Of a stretch of DNA of 64,000 nucleotides, positions 12,699 through 22,319 are shown piece by piece (the stretch's first letter is position 1; each line of letters starts with the position of its first letter). Under the pieces are notes generated by a model. The model did not search any database. It saw only the letters and a list, made by a program, of their open reading frames with translations, and was not told the DNA's origin. This DNA is from Chamaecrista fasciculata. Lineage: Eukaryota; Streptophyta; Magnoliopsida; Fabales; Fabaceae. The translations under genes and the position numbers were made by a program. The stretch is from contig QANZ01007536.1 in the NCBI GenBank assembly GCA_003254925.1, positions 174,380 to 238,379 on the forward strand. The letters run 5' to 3'.

Positions 12699-14492
12699 GG
12701 GAGCGTTTGAATTGAGAAGTTAAGTTAAAGGAGGATAAAAGAATGGGGAATGTAATAAAGGAGAGGTAAAGAATTTGTGTTATAAAGGAGGTTTTTAGTA
12801 AATGTTGTTTGGGAAAATGAGAGATAAAGAGGAATTATGATGTGAAATTATTTTAAAGGGTATTTAATGTTTGTGGTGGGTTGAAATAATTGTATTGGTA
12901 TTTGAAATTTGTATAGGGGTAAAAATGGTAAAAATAAAGGAGAATAAATGAGTGTTATTTTAGTATTTGTTTTGGTGTTAATAAAGTAGTATGATGTAAT
13001 GATTGCCTCGAAATTTATGCTAAATGAGAAATTCATAAAGGAGATTTTTTGAGTGGTAAGGTAAAGGGGGATAGAGGTGTGAATGTAGGACCAAAATGTA
13101 ATTTTTGAGTACTGAATTGTAAAATTTTGGGGACTAGATTATATATTTTTCCTATTTACTGTCTTTTAATTTTATTTTAAAATTTTGATACTACAAAGAA
13201 TATTACCCATGTATATTTTTTGGGGTATGAATTATGTATTTTTCTAAATTTTGTTCTTCAGCAGTTGTAGAACCAAAAATATTAGCCATATATATACTGA
13301 ATGATGGACCAATATGTATCTTTTTTGGGTAAATTATACTATGGTACCCTGTGGTTTGACCCTAATTCAATTTAGTACCCTGTGGGTTGAAACCTGACAC
13401 TTTGGTACCATTTGGAGCTATTTTGTAATTTTAACCATAACAAATTTTACAAAAATTACAAATTGACCCAAATTTTTTTTCAAAAAAGTACAAATAGGTT
13501 ACTAGATACATATTATTTAACTAAAATGAAAACTTTAAAGAAATTTTGGGATCAATATGTAATTTTTGCAAAATTTGTTATGGTTAAAATTACAAAATTG
13601 CTCCAAAAGGTACCAAAGTGTTAATGAAGAATACTACAGGCTACCAAAGTATCAGGTTTCAAACCACATGGTACTAAATTGAACTAGGGTCAAACCACAG
13701 GATAACAAAGTGTAATTTACCCATATTTTTATATGAATTATACATTTTTTCTCAATAGTGTATAGTACAAAAAATATTATCCATATATATATGGGAAGAG
13801 TGACCAAACTGGAAAGTTTTGAGATTTGAGAATTATAATTTTTTTGCATATATAGATTTTTTTTTTCACCACAAAAAATTACTCGTATATGTGTTAGAGT
13901 AGGGACCAAACTGTAATTAAATTTTCACACCACAAAAAATATATTTTTTCTCATTAATGTTTTTGAAATATGCTTATAAAAAAATATTATTAAAGTTTCA
14001 AGAATTGAATTATATTTCTTTTTTCTATTTTGAATTTTGATTTTATATTTTTACACTTTAAAAAATATTACTTATATATATATACTGGAAGAAGGACCAA
14101 ATTGTAAAGTTTTGGGGAATGAATTATATATTTTTTCCCATTACTGTATTTTAAATATGTTCATAAATTTTTACACCACAAAAAAACTATTCATATATAT
14201 ACTGCAGGAGGGACCAAAATCTATATTTTTTGGGTCTTGATTATATATTTTATCTCATGGATCAAAATGTAAATAACATGGACTTAATTATTTTATTTTA
14301 AATTTTGACTCTAAAAAATATTATTAAAATAATTGAAAAAANGAGAAGATAAAGGAGAGATAAAGGAGAAAAATAAAGGAGGGGAAGATAACTATGAAAC
14401 AAACTAATTTTTTTACTGTAACTCTGATATTAAAAGAGTACTGAGAGATAAAAGAGGATAAAAGAGTTAAAATAGAACATTCAAACGCACCC
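12699..14492. mobile_element. Large TIR element with internal tandem array (PIF/Harbinger-like ends)
   Basis: The ends are mirror images: 'gggagcgtttgaat' at the left and 'attcaaacgcaccc' at the right, bordered by TTA (12696-12698) and TAA (14493-14495). Subterminal regions are rich in 'aaaggag/gataaa' on the left and right. The interior has roughly six diverged copies of a unit of about 110-170 bp containing 'ggaccaaa.tgtaa', 'gaattatatatttttt' and 'aaaaatatta' with 'catatatatact'. The array is interrupted by the foldback at 13327-13722. No transposase is seen. The mismatch between TTA and TAA means the target duplication is imperfect or the end call is off by a few bases. Confidence 0.55.
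13327..13722. mobile_element. Foldback element nested in the 12.7-14.5 kb element
   Basis: Left arm 'gggtaaattatactatggta' with 'ccctgtggtttgaccc'; right arm is its inverted match, 'gggtcaaaccacagg' to 'tgtaatttaccc'. Flanks 13318-13326 and 13723-13731 agree at 7 of 9 positions, a possible degraded Mutator-type duplication. It is non-coding. Confidence 0.65.
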
Positions 14493-15466
14493 TAAGTGTA
14501 ATTCATTGTGATAAGCAAAGACTTATTGTCTATAGTGGGCTTGTAACACGAATAAAATAAAAAAAAAAAAAACTTGCGCAATCTCAAGCCCACTATAGAC
14601 AGTAACAACAATACAACATGATGCATGTTTGTCTCTAGCAACTACAATAGTAATGTAATGATGCGGCAATAGTGATAAACTCAAGAAAAGGCAACATGAC
14701 CAAAAATATCAATATGTAGAAAAGGATTATATCAATCCAAGGGAAAAAAAAAAGTGAAACGATTGCCCCAATATAATGGCCCGACTAAACTAAAACCATA
14801 CTGAAAAAATGAAAAAGTCGGGCTCCAAGAAATTGATTCTCTAAAAAAAAAAAACTTTTAGCTTATTGTATTGTATTCATGCCATGACATGAACATGAGA
14901 TTAAGATGTTGAGTACGGAAATTCATGTGATAATCATAATGGAAATTCTCTAAATGTTTGTATTAGGGAGTTTGTGGCCATGTTTAAACCTTGTTTCTCT
15001 TCCTATTTTTTTGAGTTCGTTCTGTGTTTTACAGTGATATATTTATTTAAGTATTCATTGATCTTAATTAATCTCGACTTTTTAAGTATATGTTTGAAAG
15101 GAAAAATTATCAAAATTCGATTTTAAAATGATTTTAACTTTTCCAAAGAAACTATCTTAAAAGGTTTATGAAACACTCTTATAATTGTGAGAATTATATT
15201 GAGGACTTGAATTAAATAATCGTTTAAAGAAAATGTTTCATAAGACTTATTTTCCTTCATTCAAAAGCTTTTTGAAAACAATCAAGTGGATTTTTAAGGG
15301 TCTTGATTTTCTAAAATGATAACTTTTCTTAACAATTTTTACATACAAAGTATGGTCACTAAATTCTCATTTGTATAAGAGTATTTGCTTATGAATGTAC
15401 ATGGTAGAATCATGAAGTATACTAATTTTCTTGTCTTGTGTATTGAGGGGCTAGAATGTGATTCTA
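14493..15466. other. Gene-free interval with a perfect 17-bp inverted repeat
   Basis: No gene seen. A perfect 17-bp inverted repeat, 'tgtctatagtgggcttg', at 14527-14543 and its complement at 14585-14601 encloses an A-rich 41-base loop. Confidence 0.5.
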
Positions 15467-15469
15467 TTA

Positions 15470-15770
15470 GGGTTTGTTTCGATTCATGGAGGGGGAAGGG
15501 AGGGAGAAGATTGGAGGGAGAGGGGAGGGAAGAGATTGGAGAGGGAGAGGAGAGAAGCTCTCCTCTTTGTTTGGAGAAGTAGCTCCTCCTCCAAAATACT
15601 CCAATTTAGGGTATTTGTAATTTGCGAAGGAAGGAGAAGAAAGAGGGATAAAAAGTTAATCCCTCAATCTCTTCCCCTTCAATCTTCAAGTTTTCAAACA
15701 AGGAGGAGAAGTCCCAAACCTCTCCCATCCCCTCCCCTTCTCTCTCAATATCCTCAATCCAAACAAACCC
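15470..15770. mobile_element. Tourist-like MITE (PIF/Harbinger), 301 bp
   Basis: Terminal inverted repeats 'gggtttgtttcgattcatgg' (left) and 'caatccaaacaaaccc' (right). An exact TTA direct repeat lies on both sides (15467-15469, 15771-15773), the 3-bp duplication of PIF/Harbinger elements. The interior has purine-rich (ggagag) and pyrimidine-rich (ctctcc) halves that can pair. It is non-coding; ORFs crossing it are artefacts. Confidence 0.8.
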
Positions 15771-15773
15771 TTA

Positions 15774-17900
15774 ATGTCATTATGTCAAACCTTCATATTT
15801 CCGGTCATGATTTCTCTTATGGTGATATTCTAATGTACTAAATAATATCATGGTGGTGTCCCACACTACATCTAAAATATATAATCAATCATTAAATAAG
15901 TTTATTTTTTATCCATCTTTTGTTTTCATTTTAGATATTTATATAGTATTAACGTCTACTTTGACTGATTAATGATATTATTTATTTAGTGTTTGTTTAC
16001 TGTCTAAGTAGATAGTAGTCTCATGAACTATAAAATAATATAATTAACGTATAATAGTTTAACCATATAGTTTTAACGTCTTACTTGTATTGCACAAACT
16101 CATTATTTAGACTTACAAGTTACGAGGCTCACAACTAAAAACTTGTGCTGGACACATTTCCAAGGTCAGAGTCATGACAACAACTCACATCTCGTGATTG
16201 TCACAATTCCAAAGTGGACACTTCACCTCTTGAATATTCATTCTCTTCTTCCTATTTTAACTTAGGTGTCAGAGATATTTTATAGAGACAATAATTGTAA
16301 ATTATTCTTACAAATATTTTATTACAAAATTTCTTAGATAAATTAGTTAAATCTTCTCTTAAATCTTATTTGATTTATCACTGGCCTTGTAATATTTCCT
16401 TTTATGTTGACCATACAAGCGTATTTGAATAGATAGAAATAAATGTAATGGGACCGAATAGGAATGTTTTTGACTAAACATACAATATAATCATTAAGAG
16501 ATATGCGAGTTGACAATTCAATAGTTTAAAGTCTAATTTATACACTTAAGTCATTGAAAATTTTGAAGACAATACAATTTGGTTCATTAAATATATTTTT
16601 TAAAAGACTAATTTGTAGAGGTAAAATGACTAAAAATATATATTGACTCCATAACTTTCAAAAATTAAAGTATGTAAACTAGATTTTAAAAAAATGATTT
16701 ATTAACTTATGTATTTTTCAAGAATTAATTTATATGTTTACTCAAACTTTTTCTCATTGATTGGAAGTTTCAAAAATAAATGAAGTGAGTGAAACAAGAT
16801 AGAAAAGAAACTCTTTCAACTTCTTTTATGTTATATTTACTCAGTTTTAGCTTCATTCCAAAATTAAAGGTTAAATAAAGGAAATAGTTCATTTTAAATA
16901 TAAATGGTAATTTTCTCCCCAAAATTTTATAATTTAGCTTATTATTTTCTTTTATTCCAAATTTCATATAGTTTATTGTAAAGTTCAATTGAAGACTTTT
17001 TCTTTTTTCTTTTTAATAAATATTTTTATATATTTTTTTACTATAAACCTGATAATAAATATAGATTTATCATTCCCACTAATTTTAAGCTTCTTACGAA
17101 ATTCTTGTTTTACTTTGATTTTAAATTTTTATAACTCTTTTAACTTTTATTTGCTTCTACATATTTGAAACTTATATACAATTACTTAAAAAAATTGAAG
17201 AAAAACATAAAGTACATTACATAAACTTGTAGTGTAAAATTATTTTATTTTAATGTACTAGGATAAATCTTAGATAAATTATTTTTTATTAATATAAAAA
17301 TTGTTTTTACTAATTTTAATTTATAATCACCAAAAAAAAAGTAATAAAAATATGAATGTACTTTTAAATTATTTTAATATATATGCATAAATTATTTAAC
17401 ATTTTTTCCAGTAATTGCTTTATGTTTCACACATATCTTCTACTAGATGCAATTATATTCTAATATGGTTGGACACCAAATAGTAGGAGATTCGAACCCA
17501 GTTCATCACTTTATTAATTACAATTCTATAATATATTTCAACACATTAAATTTAAAAATATTATATTTTTATATATATAAATAAATATTTATTTTTATTA
17601 ATTGTTCACTTTCCTAATTTGTTCTCAAACTTGTTAACTTTTTATCTAAACTTGAACCAAAATATAATATTTTAAAATATTCATTAAATATGAATATTTT
17701 GACCATCTCAGTGAATAAACAAATGATAAAAAATTAATTTATTCAATTTTATTATTTATTCTTTGCTTTCTATAGACTCAAACTTAAAAAAAATTAAAAT
17801 ATTGATTATATATATATATATTAATATTCATCAATTTCCATATACATCAAACCTCGAGACATACACTAGTAATAAACAGCACATACACACTCACACTCGG
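15774..17900. other. AT-rich gene-free interval
   Basis: Very AT-rich DNA with no convincing coding frame. Inverted 'ctaatttgtag / aattaatttatatg' words around 16520-16750 suggest a decayed foldback element. An isolated 'gagattcgaaccca' word at about 17491 looks like a pol III B box but has no A box or tRNA fold around it. Confidence 0.4.
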
Positions 17901-17901
17901 C

Positions 17902-17910
17902 CTATTTATA
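17902..17910 (+). promoter_or_regulatory. TATA box of the VQ gene
   Basis: CTATTTATA about 170 bp upstream of the VQ start codon, followed by a C/T-rich leader without an upstream intron. Position and sequence suit a plant TATA box; the transcription start would lie near 17935. Confidence 0.5.
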
Positions 17911-18080
17911 GCGTTGTAGCCATTGCCTAAACTACATAAATAAGCCTGCTAAGTGCCAACACATTTCTTACTACATATTCTTCAAATTCCATCATCTTCA
18001 TCATTCATTCTCGTCTTCTTTCTCAGTTCGTTCATCACTCCATACCTTCTTTCATTATCTTCCTTTTCGTCGATTTACAT

Positions 18081-18743
18081 ATGGACTCTCCAATTTCTTA
18101 TTCTCCCAGCCACACACAACGTAACCAAAATCCTTCTTCTTCACTCCCTTCGCCACTCAATAATAGAGTCCAACGCCCCACAATCACAACCAGAACTGAA
18201 CCAGGGAACCTCTATCCAACCACCTTTGTTGAGGCTGATGCATCATGCTTTAAACAAGTCGTCCAAATGCTAACCGGACCCTCCAAACCCGCCAACCCCC
18301 CAATGAGCCCAATCAACCGTACCCATTCCATCTCACCCATCAAATCAATTGTTCCCAAAAAACACCATCACCATCACCATCAACATCAACATACTTCTGC
18401 ATTCAAGCTCTACGAGCGAAGGAATTCTAGGAATAGAAGCCTCAACGTCAACAATCTTGTCGATTCTGGGCTGAACCGACAACCCGAGATCATGTCCCCA
18501 GGCATTCTCAACTTGCATTCGCTTACATTGCTTAGCCCGGTGACCCCGCTAACACTCGACCTGTTTGACAGGTCGGGCCCATCTGAGAGCAGTGTAAGGC
18601 CGTATTTGGACATGGAAGCAGAAGAACAAGCGATTAAAGAGAAGAGATTTTTCTTGCATCCTTCGCCGATTTCAGCTCCGAGGAACTCAAAACCTCGTCT
18701 CCTTCCTCTATTTCCCATTTCTCCCAGAGATTCTTCAAGATGA
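18081..18743 (+). CDS. VQ4: VQ-motif protein, VQ4/MVQ1-like (intronless, 220 aa)
   Basis: VQ proteins are plant cofactors that bind group I and IIc WRKY transcription factors in the nucleus; the VQ4/MVQ1 group is phosphorylated by MPK3/MPK6 and tunes defence genes. The core motif FKQVVQMLTG lies at residues 57-66 and fits FxxxVQxLTG exactly. Around it are many proline-directed Ser/Thr sites (SPI, SPG, SPVTP, SPIS, SPR), as expected for MAPK targets. A His-rich run (HHHHHHQHQH) lies near residues 94-104. The conserved C-terminal block EEQAIKEKRFFLHPSP is typical of the VQ4/VQ13/VQ33 clade. The gene is a single exon, as usual. The start is the only ATG that keeps the serine-rich N-terminus. In Arabidopsis, VQ4 (At1g28280) is a near neighbour of DEG15, which supports the assignment. 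Confidence 0.9.
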   Translation: MDSPISYSPSHTQRNQNPSSSLPSPLNNRVQRPTITTRTEPGNLYPTTFVEADASCFKQVVQMLTGPSKPANPPMSPINRTHSISPIKSIVPKKHHHHHHQHQHTSAFKLYERRNSRNRSLNVNNLVDSGLNRQPEIMSPGILNLHSLTLLSPVTPLTLDLFDRSGPSESSVRPYLDMEAEEQAIKEKRFFLHPSPISAPRNSKPRLLPLFPISPRDSSR

Positions 18744-20712
18744 ATAATTTTTTTACAAAAAAAAAATCTGGGTTTTGTATAAGCTTAATATAAATAATGA
18801 AACATCAATGACATTGGTACTAATTGCAAGAATGGGAGAATCTTGCTCAAATTGTATGTGAAAGACTAGAAATATATATTTTCTTTCCTCTTTTTTTTTG
18901 CCCTTCTTCTTCATTGAGAGAAATCAAAAATAATAATGTATTTTTTTTAATGCTAATTGGGCTAATTAAGAATTTTGGGAAGTTTAATTAACTTGGATTC
19001 AATTTTTCTCAATGATCAGTGAATAGATAATTGAATAGCTATATATTTACTTAATTTAATGCAGAAATAAATTCAATGTTCTATGCAATACAATTGTATT
19101 GATTAACATAATTAATTTGTAATCATAATTATTAATAAATAATAATACAAATTACTCTATAGAGATCAATAGTCTTTGAAGATGGTTGGTAAAGGAAGAA
19201 ACTGATGCGAGAAAAAATCGAAAGTTGATCAGTTAAAGCATTTCACCGCTTGAGTTCCCACATTACAAGAAACTTTCTTGTGGAAAAAAAGGGTATTATT
19301 TAGTACACTAAACGCAAAAGTTTAGATGAATTGAAGTTTGGACAATCACGATTGATCTTGACCATTTTGTTTGTTTATCTTTTTAAGCGAGGAGAAGATG
19401 CCAAAATGAAGGTAGAAGAAATTTGGTATTCTATGTGCTTGTGTCTCTGTAACTTATAAGTTGTAGGCACTCACAGATTTTAATTATACTTTATGCTTTG
19501 CGGTTTACTTCTTGTGTAATGCACTACAAGCTAATTAACTTCATAAGAAATATGAAATATTTTACCCTTATAATTGTTAAAGATTAGATGCTCTACAGAT
19601 TATAGATTTGAATATAACATATTTTTAACATAGAAATACCCTAATGGTCGAAATTAAAGTTACAAAAAAAAATGCATAGAAACAAAATAATATTTCATTT
19701 GCCAAATGCCCAAATTTAAGTCATTCAAAATTGGATCATAATCTTTCATTAAAAAGAATACTATAACCAAAAATAAATTCAAGAAGAAACCACCACAAAA
19801 TAGGATGGCAAAAGATTTTATTTATTTTTATATAAAAATAGAAAAAATGAGAGAAGAGTTATCTTCTCAGGCAACCCCTAAAAAATCTAATGAAAGAAGA
19901 GTTATTTTTATTTAATATCGTCTTCTCTTTCTATTCTTTTTTTTTTTAAATTTTCAAACATACTTTATATGATATTTGGATGAAATAATTTAATAAAGAA
20001 AAGTAAATTTTAGAAATAATTGAATTAATTATTTTATTAAAAAAATTTAATATATTTTAAAGAATAAGTACTTCTAAGAATTATTTTTTCTCTTAAATTA
20101 TTTCATTAAAACACATGGTTAAATTTTCTAATCTTGTGCATGTTAATCTCTTCTCCGTAATTGATTGAAAACTAATTGATGACAAGTAAAAAAATTTATA
20201 TTGAATTATGTAAGATAAATTATTGAAATAATGTATGTTTTATGACCAAAATGTTCATTTTCTCAAATGTCAAACTATTGTGTGCTAAGGAGAAGTCAAA
20301 TCAACTTGAAGCTGTAAGGGAAAACAATCGTTGTTCCCTGTCTCAGTATATCAAGTACAAGTCAGTAAAATTCAGATCATGTTCAAGAAATTAAATTATT
20401 TATTTATTATATTAAATTTTACTAATAAAAAAATTATCTCGATGATATTTATCTATTTAGAATAATAAATTTAAAAATACTGTCTTCTTTAAAACAGTAA
20501 TGTAAGTGTTTTACTTTATTATTATTTTTTAAGTAGTGATTATATATAGAGGGGGAAAGAAATAGAATAGAAGTATAGAACTAATTATTAATGAGTTTAT
20601 ATAATATAATAAAAATTAGTTTATGTGATTTACGTATTATTCTATATATCACTGATAAATTTATCTTTCAATATCCGTACCCGTGCAAAAGTAACGTAGC
20701 CTTTAATTCAAA
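18744..20712. other. AT-rich gene-free interval after the VQ gene
   Basis: Probable VQ 3' UTR in the first 200 bp, then AT-rich DNA without recognisable genes, inverted-repeat ends or RNA genes. Confidence 0.4.
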
Positions 20713-21063
20713 ATGATTTGCAATTGCAGGTCAAGAAAAGACAAGCTAGTATGGAAAGAGGCATATACGGTGGCAAAGGTTATCAAAAGATCTACAACAC
20801 AAATAATTGTGAGTCATTTAGGAAGCTTTGCACATTGGCCCTTATTTTGGAAGATAGAGCTCCCAAGAAGATGTTTTATGTTTATATGGAGATTCTTGAA
20901 CAAAGCAATCACTTCTGAAGTCTGTTTAAGGGATCATCACTTTAATGTGATCCCTTGTGTTTTCTATCATGAAGTTGAGGAATCAACGAATCATTTGTTC
21001 AAAAAGTGTCATTTTACTTGGGTTGTATGGTTGGGTATTGATCTAGGCATTATGAATGATTAA
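20713..21063 (+). mobile_element. LINE remnant: reverse-transcriptase zinc-binding (zf-RVT) domain
   Basis: The 116-codon frame shows the zf-RVT pattern that follows the RT domain in plant L1-type LINEs: KDKLVWKEAYTVAK, WKIELPRRCFMFIWRFLN and EVEESTNHLFKKCHFTWVVW. The usual Cys pair is only partly kept (one Cys at IPCVFYH). No RT or endonuclease domain lies upstream, and no poly(A) tail is defined. It is a 3'-region fragment of a dead non-LTR retrotransposon. Confidence 0.7.
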
Positions 21064-21336
21064 TCCTCAAATCAACAATGTGGTGGTTTCCTTGAGCTTT
21101 AGTTATTATGCAAAATAAAATTTCTAAATTTTAAAAGTGACAAAAGACTCAAACCTTTTGTTTTTGTATATATAACCTATTTTATTAGAATTCTTATTGA
21201 TTTTTTTTTTTAATTTTCAAACTACAATTAATTACAAAAATAGTTAACTTTATTAACAATTATAAAATCACAAAGAAACTTACTTTCCAAAAAAAAAAAG
21301 TCTTACTAGAATGAGTTTTTTTATACAAAATTAAAA

Positions 21337-21775
21337 GGTCGAAGCACATTTTTGGTCCCATAATTTTGGGCAGGTCTCAATTTAATCTCATATTTTTTTT
21401 TGTTGCACTTTTGGTTCTATATCTTTTGCTCATGTTGCATATTTGATCCTGTGTTGCACTTTTGATCCTATATCTTTGAGTCAGGTTATAGAATTAGTCT
21501 CATAACTTTTAGCCAGATTGTAGAATTAGTCCCTTATTTTTTGGTCAGATACAGAAGTAGTCTCATATCTTTGGGTCAGGTGGAACTAACAATGGAACAT
21601 TTTATAAAGATGAGATCAATTCTACAACCTAACCAAAAGATATGAAACAAAAAATAATATGATATCAAATCTACAATCTGAACAAAAGATGTGTGATCAA
21701 AAGTACAACAAAAAAATTTATGAGACCAAATTAAGACTTGAACAAAACTTATAGCACCAAAAATACAGTTTGACC
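21337..21775. mobile_element. Foldback/MULE-type MITE, 439 bp, with 8/9 target duplication
   Basis: The left arm begins 'ggtcgaagcacatttttgg' and the right arm ends 'ccaaaaatacagtttgacc' in inverted orientation. Between them are alternating 'tctcatatctttgg' words and their complements. Flanks AAATTAAAA (21328-21336) and AAATTAAAC (21776-21784) match at 8 of 9 positions. Same family as 48744-49188. Confidence 0.75.
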
Positions 21776-21876
21776 AAATTAAACATTCAAGAAGTCTTTC
21801 ACTACTTTTTAAAATTTAGAAATTTCTTTACACAATAACCGAATTTTAGGATTAGGTTTATTCCACCCATAATCAA

Positions 21877-22257
21877 ATGGTGTTCTCTACTACGGAAACT
21901 CTGGAAGTCACTTTCTATCATAGGAATGCAATGGAGAACATTGATAATCAAATTGACTATAATGGGAAGCACACTATGCAAAGTCTGAACAAGTCATTTA
22001 AAACGCCTAATCTCCAAACAATTTTAGTATGGTTATTGGCTCACACAGGAGGACCAATGCATGATACCAACTCTATACAACGTATATTAGATAGAGCCTA
22101 CATAAGCACTCAACAAAGCGATCAGGCCATCAAAAAAATACGTGGCCAATCAATCACAGTCATTGGAAGCAAACCCAAGAAAACACAAGCCGAAATGATA
22201 GTGCACTCAAAAACAAAGAATCAATCTGACACAACATTCCTAAGGCTAAGCTGGTGA
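21877..22257 (+). other. Unassigned 126-codon ORF
   Basis: An open frame starting MVFSTTETLEVTF and ending FLRLSW. I do not recognise any domain. It is neither strongly AT-rich nor repetitive, and it may be downstream debris of the LINE remnant at 20713-21063. It lies about 60 bp from the GBPL3 stop codon on the other strand, so it probably overlaps the GBPL3 3' UTR. It may not be a gene. Confidence 0.2.
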
Positions 22258-22319
22258 TAGAGTTGGATTCTTGTGCTGATTTAATGCATCACTTCTATAC
22301 AAGTCCTTTACATAGGCTG

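Noticed and set aside
15385-15841. Two overlapping ORFs around 15.4-15.8 kb
   Set aside because: They cross the Tourist-like MITE at 15470-15770 and consist of its GGAGAG/CTCTCC repeats.
17480-17510. tRNA or SINE B box 'gagattcgaaccca'
   Set aside because: No A box at the right distance, no cloverleaf and no flanking duplication.
18410-18718. 102-codon minus-strand ORF opposite the VQ gene
   Set aside because: The plus strand has the exact VQ motif and family C-terminus; the antisense frame has no recognisable domain.
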